Part shown: positions 9,190-17,579 of the stretch, piece by piece
Layout: each line of letters opens with the position of its first letter
Position numbering within the stretch: the first letter of the stretch is position 1
Assembly: GCF_013409985.1 (NCBI RefSeq)
Contig: NZ_JACCBY010000009.1
Location: 62,001-126,000, forward strand
DNA from: Sphingomonas melonis
GTDB taxonomy: Bacteria > Pseudomonadota > Alphaproteobacteria > Sphingomonadales > Sphingomonadaceae
Direction: 5' to 3'
Length of the DNA stretch: 64,000 bases
Notes under the pieces: model-generated
Told to the model about the DNA's origin: nothing
The model's input: the letters and a program-made list of their open reading frames with translations, nothing else
Databases searched by the model: none
Position numbers and translations under genes: made by a program

Positions 9190-9410
9190 ATGAGGGCTTG
9201 CCGACCAACATGCTTGGTCGCCGGAGTTGTAAAGGTCCTCCGTGCCGCGGGGTGCCGGTCTCCGCGTGACTTGTCCTTATCTGCGCCTCTGCGCACACCA
9301 ACCTCCTTCGTGGCTTCGCGCGAACCAAAACGCCACACCCGCAGTCCCCCGCACCTGACCGCCGCCACCAACGGCTATCCCGATCGCGCGGGTGGCGCTA
9401 TCCGGCGGAT

Positions 9411-10535
9411 ATGGTTGCCAATCCCTCGACCCCGCCGACCGTCGTTCCCGTCGGCGACAATCCCACGCCGATCTGGGGCATGAGCAATGCCGAACGGCTG
9501 CGGCGGATAGCCGTCGCGCGCAAGCTGCCGGTGGGCGAGGCGGGCGGCGGCAGCGCGCTGCTCGTCAACCTGGCCTTTGCCTTCGATCCGTCGTGGCTGC
9601 CGCACCTGCTGAGCCGGCCCGGAACGGTGCTGACCCGCGAGGGCGTGCCGGTGCTGGCGCATGTCGTCACCATCGCGGACGCCGACCGCGTCCGCGCGGC
9701 GATGCTGGCGGACCGGCCGGTCGCCGCCGATGGCCTCGCGGTGATCGAGGCGGAGGACGAGAACGGCATCTTCAACGAGGCCTTGCGCAAGCGCGAGCGG
9801 CCGTTCGCCGACCGGCTGACCCCGGCCAGCGTCCCCGCGATCGAACGCGCGAGCTATACCGGCGCCTACAAGGGCGTGACCGACCTCCTCACCAAATATC
9901 TCTGGCCCGAATGGGCGCTGTGGCTGACCCGGCTCTGTGCCCGCGCCGGCATCTCGCCCAATCAGGTGACCGCGATCGGATCGGTGCTGTGCATCATCGC
10001 GACGGTGGCCTTCTGGTACGGCTGGTTCTGGAGCGGGCTCGCGATCGGCCTCGTCTTCATGGTGCTCGACACGGTCGACGGGAAACTGGCGCGCTGCACG
10101 ATCACCTCGTCGGCGCTGGGCAATGCCTGGGATCATGGTGTCGACCTCGTCCATCCGCCCTTCTGGTGGTGGGCGTGGGCGACGGGGTGCGCCGCTTATG
10201 GCCGGCCGCTCGACCATGACACGTTCGTCGCGGTGATCGCGGCGATGCTGTTCGGCTATGTCGCGCAACGGCTGATCGAGGGCGCGTTCATCGCCAAGTT
10301 CGGCATGCACATCCACGTGTGGGAGCGGTTCGACAGCCGCTTCCGGCTCGTCACCGCGCGGCGCAACCCGAATATGGTGATCCTGTTCGCCGGGCTGCTG
10401 GTCGGGCGGCCGGATTGGGGGATCGTCGCGGTGGCGGTGTGGACGATGCTGTCGCTGGTCGTGCACCTCGTCCGGCTGGGGCAGGCGATGGCGGCCAGGG
10501 CGCGCGGGCGGAGGATCGTCAGCTGGCTGGCGTGA
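9411..10535 (+). CDS. CDP-alcohol phosphatidyltransferase with N-terminal nucleotidyltransferase-like domain
   Basis: A 374-residue membrane enzyme. It contains a complete CDP-alcohol phosphotransferase signature, D-x2-DG-x2-AR-x8-G-x3-D-x3-D, with D220, D223, G224, A227, R228, G237, D241 and D245. Several hydrophobic segments surround it (about 165-375). The first ~150 residues (NPTPIWGMSNAERLRR, then ALLVNLAFAFDPSWL) are soluble and resemble a degenerate sugar-phosphate cytidylyltransferase domain like that fused in bifunctional inositol-phosphate lipid enzymes; this is inference. The enzyme should join a CDP-activated alcohol to a lipid or polyol phosphate. It opens a five-gene train; its stop overlaps the next start in GTGA. 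Confidence 0.85.
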   Translation: MVANPSTPPTVVPVGDNPTPIWGMSNAERLRRIAVARKLPVGEAGGGSALLVNLAFAFDPSWLPHLLSRPGTVLTREGVPVLAHVVTIADADRVRAAMLADRPVAADGLAVIEAEDENGIFNEALRKRERPFADRLTPASVPAIERASYTGAYKGVTDLLTKYLWPEWALWLTRLCARAGISPNQVTAIGSVLCIIATVAFWYGWFWSGLAIGLVFMVLDTVDGKLARCTITSSALGNAWDHGVDLVHPPFWWWAWATGCAAYGRPLDHDTFVAVIAAMLFGYVAQRLIEGAFIAKFGMHIHVWERFDSRFRLVTARRNPNMVILFAGLLVGRPDWGIVAVAVWTMLSLVVHLVRLGQAMAARARGRRIVSWLA

Positions 10536-11890
10536 ATCCCGACAGGCCCGACGCAGGGATCGAGGCGGGCATCGAGGCGGGGATGTTCCCCGGCGGGCCG
10601 ATGCGCGCGATCGCGCGCAATCTCGGCTGGATGCTGGCGAGCCGCGGCGTGCTCGCGGTGCTCAGCCTCGTCTATCTCGCGATTGTCACGCGCACGCTCG
10701 GCGTGTCGGGGTTCGGCCGGTTCGCGCTGATCACCGGCGCGAGCCAGGCGCTCGCCACTGTCGTCGGCTTCCAGACGTGGCAGATCATCGTCCGCTACGG
10801 CACCGAACATCTCGCCCCCGGCGGCGAGACGCGGCTGGCGCGGCTGTTCAAGGCGTGCGGGCTGCTCGATCTCGCGAGCGCCGTCGTCGGCGTGATCCTT
10901 GCCGCCATCATCATCCGCATCTGGGGCGAGCCGCTCGGCGTGCGCCCCGTCCATATGCGCGCGACGATGCTGTTCACGATCGCGCAATTGCTGTCGATCC
11001 GCTCGACTCCGCTCGGCATCCTGCGGCTGCGCGACCGCTTCTCCTTTGCCGCGGCGGCGGATAGCGTGACGCCGGTGATGCGGCTGCTCGGCGCGGTCAC
11101 CGCGGCGATCTTCGTTCCTTCGGTCAGCGGTTTCCTGGTCGCCTGGGGGCTGGCCGAGGTGCTGACCGCGGCGGCCTATTGGGCGGCGCTGGCACGCACC
11201 GGCGACCTCAAATTGCTGTTCGCGCGCGGCGTCGGCGTGCGCGACGTCGTCGTCGACCATCCCGGCATCATCCGCTTCTCGCTCGCCACCAACGCCAGTT
11301 CGTCGCTCGGCCTGTCGAGCAAGCAGATCCCGCTGCTGCTGGTCGGCGGCACCGTCGGCACCGCCTCGGCGGGCGCGTTCCGGCTCGCGCTGCAACTGGC
11401 GCAGGCGCTGACCAAGGTGTCGCAATTGCTCGCCCGCGCCGCCTTTCCGGAGATCGTGCGCGCGGTCGCCGCGGGGGGACTCGCGAAGGTACGGCGGATG
11501 ATCCTGCGCTCGTTCCTGATGGCCACCGTCGTCGGTGCGGTCGCCTTCCTGCTCGTCGTCTTGCTCGGCCATCCGGTGCTGACGCTGATGGGCGGCAAGG
11601 CGTTCGGCCGCGCCTATCCGATCCTGCTGTGGCTCGCCGCGGCGGGGTGCATCGACCTCGTCACCGTCGGGTTCGAGCCGCTGCTGCTCGCCGCGAACCG
11701 CATCGGCGCCACGTTCATCGCGCGCGCCGTCGGCATCCTCACGCTGTTCGGCGTCAGCTTCTGGCTGAGCCCGTCGCTGGAGGTGATCGGCGTGTCGATC
11801 GCGGTGCTGGTCAACGCGCTGGTCGTCGCGCTGCTGCTGGGCCTCGCCACGCAATCCTTGCTACGGGTGAAACCAACCGCGCCGGTCTGA
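10532..11890 (+). CDS. Polysaccharide/lipid flippase-like membrane protein (MATE/MVF superfamily, Wzx-like)
   Basis: A 452-residue protein with about twelve to fourteen hydrophobic segments, beginning RAIARNLGWMLASRGVLAVLSLVYLAIV and including the RTLGVSGFGRFAL block that is typical of oligosaccharide/lipid-linked flippases. The GTG at 10532 overlaps the stop of the preceding gene by four bases, indicating translational coupling; an ATG at 10583 is an alternative that removes 17 residues. In this context it may move a lipid with a phosphorylated head group, or a glycolipid, across the inner membrane. The substrate cannot be read from the sequence. A 124-bp gap follows, which may hold a second promoter. 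Confidence 0.8.
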   Translation: MNPDRPDAGIEAGIEAGMFPGGPMRAIARNLGWMLASRGVLAVLSLVYLAIVTRTLGVSGFGRFALITGASQALATVVGFQTWQIIVRYGTEHLAPGGETRLARLFKACGLLDLASAVVGVILAAIIIRIWGEPLGVRPVHMRATMLFTIAQLLSIRSTPLGILRLRDRFSFAAAADSVTPVMRLLGAVTAAIFVPSVSGFLVAWGLAEVLTAAAYWAALARTGDLKLLFARGVGVRDVVVDHPGIIRFSLATNASSSLGLSSKQIPLLLVGGTVGTASAGAFRLALQLAQALTKVSQLLARAAFPEIVRAVAAGGLAKVRRMILRSFLMATVVGAVAFLLVVLLGHPVLTLMGGKAFGRAYPILLWLAAAGCIDLVTVGFEPLLLAANRIGATFIARAVGILTLFGVSFWLSPSLEVIGVSIAVLVNALVVALLLGLATQSLLRVKPTAPV

Positions 11891-12014
11891 GTTTGCCATT
11901 CTCCGACTGAACGAGCGAAATCCCACAGATCAGGTGAATTTTTCTTGGTGGGGCCGCAATCCTGCCCATTTCCTCTGTGACAGTTTGGTGAAGGAAACGT
12001 GACGGAGGACGCAG

Positions 12015-13070
12015 TTGGCGACACGGATTGCAGGACGATGGGGTGCTGGGCAGGCCCTGCTGGGGTCGGCCGGTGCGGCGCTGTTTCGTCGTCCCGCCGC
12101 ACCGCCGGTGCCGCAGGTCGGCCGGCGCGTCGCGCCGACGGTGGCGCGCGCATCCGTGCCGCTGCGCGTCGGGGTGATCGCCAACGGGCGCAGCCATCGT
12201 AACCTCAAGCACGGCATGCGGCTCGATCACTGGCCGGATGTCTCCTATGCGGCGCCCGACACGTTCGAGGCGCTGGAGGAGACGCTGCGCGACTATGCCG
12301 CGCGCGATATCGGGCTGCTGGTGGTCAACGGCGGCGACGGCACGTTGCGCGACGTGTTGACCGCGGCGGCGCGCGTGTTCGACACGCTGCCGGCGATGGC
12401 GATCATCCCGTCGGGCAAGACCAATGCGCTGGCGCTCGATCTCGGCATCCCCGACGATTGGGAGGTGCGCGACGCGATCGCGGCGGCGCGGGCCGGGCAG
12501 TTCGTGCCGCGCGCGCCGGTCGAGATCCTGCGTGGCGACGATCCGCGGCCGGCGGCGCGCGGCTTCCTGCTTGGCATGGGCGGCTTCGTCCGCGCCACCG
12601 AACTGGCGCAGAGCACGCATCGCGTCGGTGCGTTCAACGGCGTCGCGGTGGCGCTGTCGCTCGGCTGGAGCATGGCGCAGACGCTGTTCGGCGGGGCCAA
12701 CAACGCGTGGCGGCGCGGCACGACGATCCGCGTCGCCGAGGACGGCCGCACGCCGGTGACGCGGCAGCTCTACCTGCTGCTGACCTCGACGCTGGAGCGG
12801 ATGCCGGTCGGGCTGAAGCCGTTCGGACGGCCACGGCCGGGGCTGAAGCTGCTGACCGTCGACGCGCCGCCGCGGCACCTGTTCCGCATGCTGTCGCCGA
12901 TCCTGACCGGCACCCCCGGCAGTCCGGCGGTCGCCAAGGGCTTCGCCCGCACCGACCCGTCCGAAGTCCGCGTCCAGGCCGACGAGGGCTTCATCCTCGA
13001 CGGCGAACTCTTTGCGGGCGGCGACCTGACCATCCGGGCGGGAGATCCGATCCGGTTCGCCGCGCCGTGA
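12015..13070 (+). CDS. Diacylglycerol-kinase-family lipid kinase
   Basis: A 351-residue lipid kinase. The nucleotide-binding motif VNGGDGTLRDVL places GGDGT at residues 106-110; the second loop is PSGKTN (132-137) where most diacylglycerol kinases have P-x-GT-x-N. The C-terminal half is a beta-rich domain as in YegS/DgkB. The start is TTG at 12015, supported by a strong GGAGGA site 5 bases upstream (12004-12009) and by the lack of a suitable ATG. Bacterial ceramide kinases belong to this family (Caulobacter CpgB is the described example), so ceramide is a candidate substrate, but diacylglycerol or sphingoid bases are equally compatible with the motifs. The stop overlaps the next start (GTGA). 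Confidence 0.82.
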   Translation: MATRIAGRWGAGQALLGSAGAALFRRPAAPPVPQVGRRVAPTVARASVPLRVGVIANGRSHRNLKHGMRLDHWPDVSYAAPDTFEALEETLRDYAARDIGLLVVNGGDGTLRDVLTAAARVFDTLPAMAIIPSGKTNALALDLGIPDDWEVRDAIAAARAGQFVPRAPVEILRGDDPRPAARGFLLGMGGFVRATELAQSTHRVGAFNGVAVALSLGWSMAQTLFGGANNAWRRGTTIRVAEDGRTPVTRQLYLLLTSTLERMPVGLKPFGRPRPGLKLLTVDAPPRHLFRMLSPILTGTPGSPAVAKGFARTDPSEVRVQADEGFILDGELFAGGDLTIRAGDPIRFAAP

Positions 13071-13981
13071 GCGAGACGTTGCTGTCGTTCGTCGCCGACG
13101 AACTCGACACCCCGGTGAGCGCGCCGATCGCCGCCGCCGCGCGCGAGGTGACGCAGCGGCTGGGGGGAATCGCGGTGCTGTTCTACGGATCGGTGCTGCG
13201 CACTGGCGACCTGGACGGCGTGCTCGACTTCTATGTTCTCACCCCGAAGGTGACGGGCTGGGGCCTGCGCGCCTGGGCGACGCGGACGCTGTGGCCCGAC
13301 GTGAGCTTCCACGAGATCAGCGTCGGCGCGCGGGTGATCCGCGCCAAGGTGGCGGCGATGCCGCTCGATACCTTCTGCCGCGCCGTCGAGGGGCGGACGG
13401 TCGACACGACGATCTGGACGCGCTTCGCGCAGCCGGCGGCGCTGATCTGGGCGGTCGATCCGCTGGTGCGGACGCGGGTGGTGCGTGCGGTGGCCTATGC
13501 CGCGGCGACCGCTGCAAGGTTCGCCGCGGTGCTGGGGCCGCAGCACGGCCAGCCGGCGGCATTCTGGCTGGCGCTGTTCCGCCAGACCTATTCCGCCGAA
13601 CTGCGCGTCGAGGCGCCGGGGCGCGAGCGGCAGATCCTCGCCTTCGTTCCCGATCGCTTCGACCGGCTGCTGCCCTTGGCGTGGCAGGGGGCGGGGATCG
13701 GCCATCAGCGGCGCGGCGACGACTATGCGCCTATGGTCGCCGAGCGCGACATGCGCGCGACGCTGGCGGCGTGGTGGCTGCGCCAGCGGCTGGGCAAGTG
13801 GCTCAACGTGGCGCGGCTGGTGAAGGCGGCCTTCACCTTCGAGGGCGCGGGCCGCTACGGCTTGTGGAAGCTGCAACGGCACACCGGCGTCGACCTGCCG
13901 CTGACGCGCTGGCGCGAGCGGCATCCGATCCTCGCGGCGCCGGGCGTGATGTGGCGGGTGTGGCAGACGCGCGCGTCATGA
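13067..13981 (+). CDS. Unknown protein in lipid cluster, possible nucleotidyltransferase-like fold
   Basis: A 304-residue soluble protein I do not recognise. It starts at a GTG overlapping the previous stop by four bases and ends overlapping the next ATG, so it is locked in the operon. The only suggestive segment is VLFYGSVLRTGDLDGVLDFYVL (split here as VLFYGSVLRTGD and LDGVLDFYVL, residues 37-58), which recalls the GS...D-x-D opening of polymerase-beta-type nucleotidyltransferases, with acidic residues D48, D50 and D54, but the spacing is atypical. Later sequence is Arg/Trp-rich (WLRQRLGKWLNVARLVKAAF), possibly membrane-associating. Its role must be tied to the lipid kinase and nucleotidyltransferase on either side. 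Confidence 0.75.
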   Translation: MSETLLSFVADELDTPVSAPIAAAAREVTQRLGGIAVLFYGSVLRTGDLDGVLDFYVLTPKVTGWGLRAWATRTLWPDVSFHEISVGARVIRAKVAAMPLDTFCRAVEGRTVDTTIWTRFAQPAALIWAVDPLVRTRVVRAVAYAAATAARFAAVLGPQHGQPAAFWLALFRQTYSAELRVEAPGRERQILAFVPDRFDRLLPLAWQGAGIGHQRRGDDYAPMVAERDMRATLAAWWLRQRLGKWLNVARLVKAAFTFEGAGRYGLWKLQRHTGVDLPLTRWRERHPILAAPGVMWRVWQTRAS

Positions 13982-14727
13982 CCGTCCATGCGCTGGTGCT
14001 CGCCGGGTCGCGCGGCGGCGTCGATCCGCTCGCCGACCATGCCGGCGTCGCGGACAAGGCGCTGATCCGCATCGGCGGCGTGACGATGCTCGAACGCGTG
14101 GTCACCGCCCTGCGCGCGGCGGGGATGGCGCGGATCGCCGTGTCGGCCAATGCGCCGGCGGTGCGCGCCGAGGCGCTGCGACTCGGCGCCGAGGTGATCG
14201 ATGCCGCGGCGGGCCCGAGCCTCAGCACGTTGCACGGGATGCAGGCGCTCGGCGCACCGTTGCTGGTGACCACCGCGGATCATGCGCTGCTGCGGCCGGA
14301 ATGGATCACCGACTTCCTCGCCGATGCGCCCGCCGGGGCCGATGTCGCGGCGCTGCTCGCGCGGCGCGACGTAATCGAGCGCGACGCGCCGCCGACGCGG
14401 CGCACCTATCTGCGCTTCGCCGATGGCGGCTGGTCGGGATGCAATCTGTTCCTGCTGCGCACGCCCGCGGCGGAGGCGGCGGTCGACCTGTGGATGTCGG
14501 TCGAGCAGGATCGCAAGCGGCCGTGGCGGATCGTGCGGCGGCTGGGGCCGGGGACGCTGCTGCGCTACCTCGCCGGGCGACTGACACTCGACGCGGCGCT
14601 GGCGCGGCTCGGCGCGGTCGTCGGCGTGCGCGCGGCGGCGGTGGCGGCGCGGCACGGGCTGGCGGCGGTTGACGTCGACAAGCCCGCCGACCTCGATCTG
14701 GTGCGCGGGCTGGTCGAGCGGGGCTGA
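13978..14727 (+). CDS. MobA-like nucleotidyltransferase (candidate cytidylyltransferase)
   Basis: A 249-residue nucleotidyltransferase of the NTP_transf_3 type. The N-terminus MTVHALVLAGSRGG is the Rossmann-like phosphate loop, followed by KALIRIGG, where the lysine normally binds the NTP phosphates, and by TTADHALL with the metal-binding aspartate. It overlaps the preceding gene by ATGA. Enzymes of this type activate sugars, polyols or small phosphates with CTP, GTP or UTP. Next to a CDP-alcohol phosphotransferase the simplest reading is a cytidylyltransferase that makes the CDP-activated donor. Caulobacter CpgD, a phosphoglycerate cytidylyltransferase, is a functional precedent. The gene stops 3 bases before the end of the HAD gene on the other strand. 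Confidence 0.83.
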   Translation: MTVHALVLAGSRGGVDPLADHAGVADKALIRIGGVTMLERVVTALRAAGMARIAVSANAPAVRAEALRLGAEVIDAAAGPSLSTLHGMQALGAPLLVTTADHALLRPEWITDFLADAPAGADVAALLARRDVIERDAPPTRRTYLRFADGGWSGCNLFLLRTPAAEAAVDLWMSVEQDRKRPWRIVRRLGPGTLLRYLAGRLTLDAALARLGAVVGVRAAAVAARHGLAAVDVDKPADLDLVRGLVERG

Positions 14728-14730
14728 GCC

Positions 14731-15432
14731 TCAGCCGTTCCAGTCGACGATTGGCCAGCCGCGCTGGGCGGCGACGCGGCGCAGCGCGGCATGGGGATTG
14801 ACCGCGACCGGCTCGTCCGCCCAGTCGAAGCTCGGCATGTCGGAGACATGGTCCGAATAGAAACGGATGTGCGCGGCACCGCGCTCGATGCCCTGCGCCG
14901 TCAGCCACGCCACGATCATCGCGCGCTTGGCCGGACCATAGCAATTGCCCCCCTCGATACGGGGCAGCAGGTGGCCGCGCGGGTCGATCGCGGTGCTGGT
15001 CGCAATCAGCGCGTCGGCGGCGACATCGCGTGCGATCGCCTCGGCGTAGAAGCGATAGGCTGCGGTCGCGACGACGATGCGATAGCCCGCGGCGCGATCC
15101 GCGGCGATCTGCGCGCGTGCCTTGCGGCGGATCTGCGCCGGGCCGAAGCGGACCAGCCAGGCGGCGGCAAGGCGCTCGGCGCGGGCCGGTGACAGCGTGC
15201 CGAGCGCGGCGCGATGCATCACCTGCTTCAGCCGGTCGCGATGGAGCAGGCCGATCCCGCGCAGCCCTGCCGCGCCGAGCACGACCGGCAGCAGCGCCAG
15301 CCGCCACGGCGCGTGGCGCAGCACGGCGTGGAGCAGGAAGGGGGTCCAGGTCGGTGCGCGGGTGATCGTGCGATCGAGGTCGTAGATCGCGATTCGGTGC
15401 GGTGCATCGGAGGCGTGGGCGGCGGGTCGCAT
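14731..15432 (-). CDS. HAD-superfamily IB hydrolase (phosphatase)
   Basis: A 233-residue HAD phosphatase. Motif I is IAIYDLDRTIT (D18 nucleophile, D20 acid/base), motif II is in VVATAAYRF, a lysine follows in YGPAKRAM, and motif III is FYSDHVSDMPSF, the SD-x4-D arrangement of HAD-IB enzymes. A hydrophobic stretch (LLPVVLGAAGLRG) sits in the cap region. Such enzymes remove phosphate from phosphatidylglycerophosphate, phosphoserine and similar substrates. It converges on the lipid cluster with only 3 bases between stops and may dephosphorylate the head-group product. It is divergent from the TonB-like gene across 89 bases. Confidence 0.82.
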   Translation of the reverse strand: MRPAAHASDAPHRIAIYDLDRTITRAPTWTPFLLHAVLRHAPWRLALLPVVLGAAGLRGIGLLHRDRLKQVMHRAALGTLSPARAERLAAAWLVRFGPAQIRRKARAQIAADRAAGYRIVVATAAYRFYAEAIARDVAADALIATSTAIDPRGHLLPRIEGGNCYGPAKRAMIVAWLTAQGIERGAAHIRFYSDHVSDMPSFDWADEPVAVNPHAALRRVAAQRGWPIVDWNG

Positions 15433-15521
15433 GATGCGGCGATGCCTCCAGACGATGGCTTTCGCATGGCAACGCGGAAGCGGTTGCGGCGCGTCGGTGC
15501 GCGCGCTACGCGCAGCGTCCC

Positions 15522-16286
15522 ATGCGGTCCTATCAGCCTTCGTCGGACCGTCGCCGGGCGACCTCGCTGGCGCTGACGGTCGCCGCGCATCTGCTGATCT
15601 TCTTCCTGCTCTGGCGGCTCGCGCCGGTGCTCGACCCGCCCAAGGAGCCGGGGCGGTCGCTGACCGTCAACATGCTGCCGGTCGGCGACAATGAATCGAC
15701 GTCGACCAGGACGACCAAGGCACCCGCCCGCGCCGCCGCCAAGGCAAGCCGGCGCACCGCGCCCGAGCCGCCCGCCGCACCCAAGGCGCCGGCGCCCGAC
15801 GCATCGGTGCCGCCGCCGGTCGATACCCCGTTCCCCGGCTATCTGGTGCTCAACAAGAGCGATTTCGCCGCCTCGGATGTCGGCCGGCTGCCGTCGCGCA
15901 AATCGGGCGGCAGCGCCGGCAAGCAGCTCGCCGCCGCGGACGGCGCGGGCGACGGCGATGCGGGCGATTCGAGCGCGGCGGCGGGTGTCGGGCCGGGCGG
16001 GCAGCGGCTGTACAATGCCGAATGGTATGTCGAACCGGCGCAGTCGCAGCTGTCGCCCTATCTGCCGCCCAACGTACCGAAGGGCGCCTGGGCGGAGATC
16101 GCCTGCCGCACCGCCGCCAATTACCGCGTCGAGGATTGCGTGCAGCTCGGCGATTCGCAGCCCGGATCGGGGCTGGCGCGCAGCATCCGCGAGGCGGCGT
16201 GGCAGTTCAAGGTCCGCCCGCCGCGGATTGGCGGCAAGCCGCAGGTGGGCGCCTGGGTGAGGATCCGGATCAGCTTCACGAAATAG
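15522..16286 (+). CDS. TonB-like periplasm-spanning protein
   Basis: A 254-residue protein with an N-terminal cytoplasmic tail, one transmembrane helix (about residues 15-33, LALTVAAHLLIFFLLWRLAP), a Pro/Ala/Lys-rich spacer (60-105), and a C-terminal domain ending AWVRIRISF that resembles the TonB C-terminal fold (conserved LARSIREAAWQFKVRPP). The architecture is that of energy-transducing TonB homologues. ExbB and ExbD are not adjacent, and the Pro-rich region is short, so a role in coupling to a TonB-dependent receptor is inference. Two receptor genes are present elsewhere in the window. Confidence 0.72.
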   Translation: MRSYQPSSDRRRATSLALTVAAHLLIFFLLWRLAPVLDPPKEPGRSLTVNMLPVGDNESTSTRTTKAPARAAAKASRRTAPEPPAAPKAPAPDASVPPPVDTPFPGYLVLNKSDFAASDVGRLPSRKSGGSAGKQLAAADGAGDGDAGDSSAAAGVGPGGQRLYNAEWYVEPAQSQLSPYLPPNVPKGAWAEIACRTAANYRVEDCVQLGDSQPGSGLARSIREAAWQFKVRPPRIGGKPQVGAWVRIRISFTK

Positions 16287-16357
16287 AAGAGCCCCCCAGG
16301 TGGGGCTATCGCATATGACGACGGCAGCGAGGTTCGCTCGTCACCCTCTTCCTATCC

Positions 16358-16462
16358 GTCACCCCGGACTTGTTCCGGGGTCCACCGGGCCGCGAGAGAA
16401 TGCTGTGTTCTCAAGCCACTCTCCTCGCCGCAGGGTGGCCCCCGGAACAAGTCCGGGGTGAC
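16358..16462. repeat. REPIN-like 105-bp element, copy 3
   Basis: Inverted 28-base arms as in copy 1, with one mismatch in the right arm (GTGGCCCCCGG). The core is in the opposite orientation to copies 1 and 4 (CTCTCCTCGCCGCAGGG). It lies between the convergent ends of the TonB-like gene and pheA. Nothing else is apparent in 16287-16573. Confidence 0.88.
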
Positions 16463-16573
16463 GGGGGAAGTCTGGCAGGCACGGGTAAAATAGAATACCC
16501 GAATCCCCTCGCCCCATCGCGAATTCGGGAGACGACCTCAGGCGTCGCCGCAAACGCAACGGCGGAACCGACG

Positions 16574-17464
16574 CTACCCCCGTTCCCGCGCCCGCCGGTA
16601 CGTCCCCAGCAGCCGCAGCCATTTGGAGTGGAACCCCAATTCCTCCAGCGCGCGGTCCACGGCGGCATCGCCCGGCTTGCCCTCGATATCCGCATAGAAT
16701 TCGGTCGCGGCGAACGAGCCCGAGCGTTGGTAGCTTTCGAGCTTGGTCATGTTGACGCCGTTGGTCGCAAAGCCGCCCATCGCCTTGTAGAGCGCGGCAG
16801 GGACGTTCCTCACCTCGAAGATCAGCGTCGTCATCCACGGGCCGTCGCCGACCGGCGGCTTGCCGCCGCGCGCCAGCACGACGAAGCGCGTCGTATTGTG
16901 GTCGGCATCGGCGATGTCGACGCCGAGCAGGTTGAGCCCGTACAGCGCCGCCGCGCCCGGCGGTGCCAGCGCCGCGACGCGGGGATCGCGGCGTTCGGCG
17001 ACATAGGCGGCGGCGCCGGCGGTGTCGGGATAGGAGACCTGGTGGATGTCGTGCGCCTTCAGCCAGTGGCGGCATTGGCCGAGCGCCTGCGGGTGGCTCA
17101 TCGCCTCGCGCACCTCGTCGCGGCTGCCGGTGCCCATCAGCGCGTGGCGGATCGGCAGGAAATGCTCGCCGGTGATCACCAGTCCCGATTCCGGCAGCAG
17201 GAAATGGATGTCGGCGACGCGGCCGTGCAGCGAATTCTCGATCGGGATCATCGCGCAATCGGCGCGGCCGTCGCGCACCGCGTCGATCGCATCCTCGAAG
17301 GTGAAGCAGGGCAGCGGCAGGCCGTCGGGAAAGGCCTCGGCGACCGCGACATGGCTGTTGGCGCCGGGCGCGCCCTGAAAGGCGATCGCGCGTTCGGGGT
17401 TGGCAGCGGCGGCGGCGATCATCGCGGCGACGATCGGGCGGGCGGGGGCGGCGTAGGTCTCCAT
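16574..17464 (-). CDS. pheA: Prephenate dehydratase
   Basis: A 296-residue monofunctional prephenate dehydratase that converts prephenate to phenylpyruvate for phenylalanine synthesis. The catalytic domain opens AIAFQGAPGANSHVAV, contains CAMIPIENSLHGRV and the NTTRFVVLAR motif, whose threonine is catalytic in the family. It is followed by an ACT domain (TTLIFEVRNVPAALYKAM, then NMTKLESYQR) for feedback control by phenylalanine. The ATG at 17464 was chosen because the upstream in-frame sequence overlaps the promoter of the divergent cytochrome gene. No chorismate mutase domain is fused. Confidence 0.93.
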   Translation of the reverse strand: METYAAPARPIVAAMIAAAAANPERAIAFQGAPGANSHVAVAEAFPDGLPLPCFTFEDAIDAVRDGRADCAMIPIENSLHGRVADIHFLLPESGLVITGEHFLPIRHALMGTGSRDEVREAMSHPQALGQCRHWLKAHDIHQVSYPDTAGAAAYVAERRDPRVAALAPPGAAALYGLNLLGVDIADADHNTTRFVVLARGGKPPVGDGPWMTTLIFEVRNVPAALYKAMGGFATNGVNMTKLESYQRSGSFAATEFYADIEGKPGDAAVDRALEELGFHSKWLRLLGTYRRARERG

Positions 17465-17579
17465 CGACCGGCGGCGGTAGAACGCCCGCCGCCGGCCAGC
17501 AAGCGCATGCTTGCGGAGCAAGACGCCGTTTCCTATGGGTTCGTGGCGCAAAGCAAAAAATAGGGGCAGCGTTAGGCAG

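Noticed and set aside
8902..9483. 193-residue plus-strand frame in the helicase/lipid cluster gap
   Set aside because: It runs through a REPIN-like element and repeat relics with no domain.
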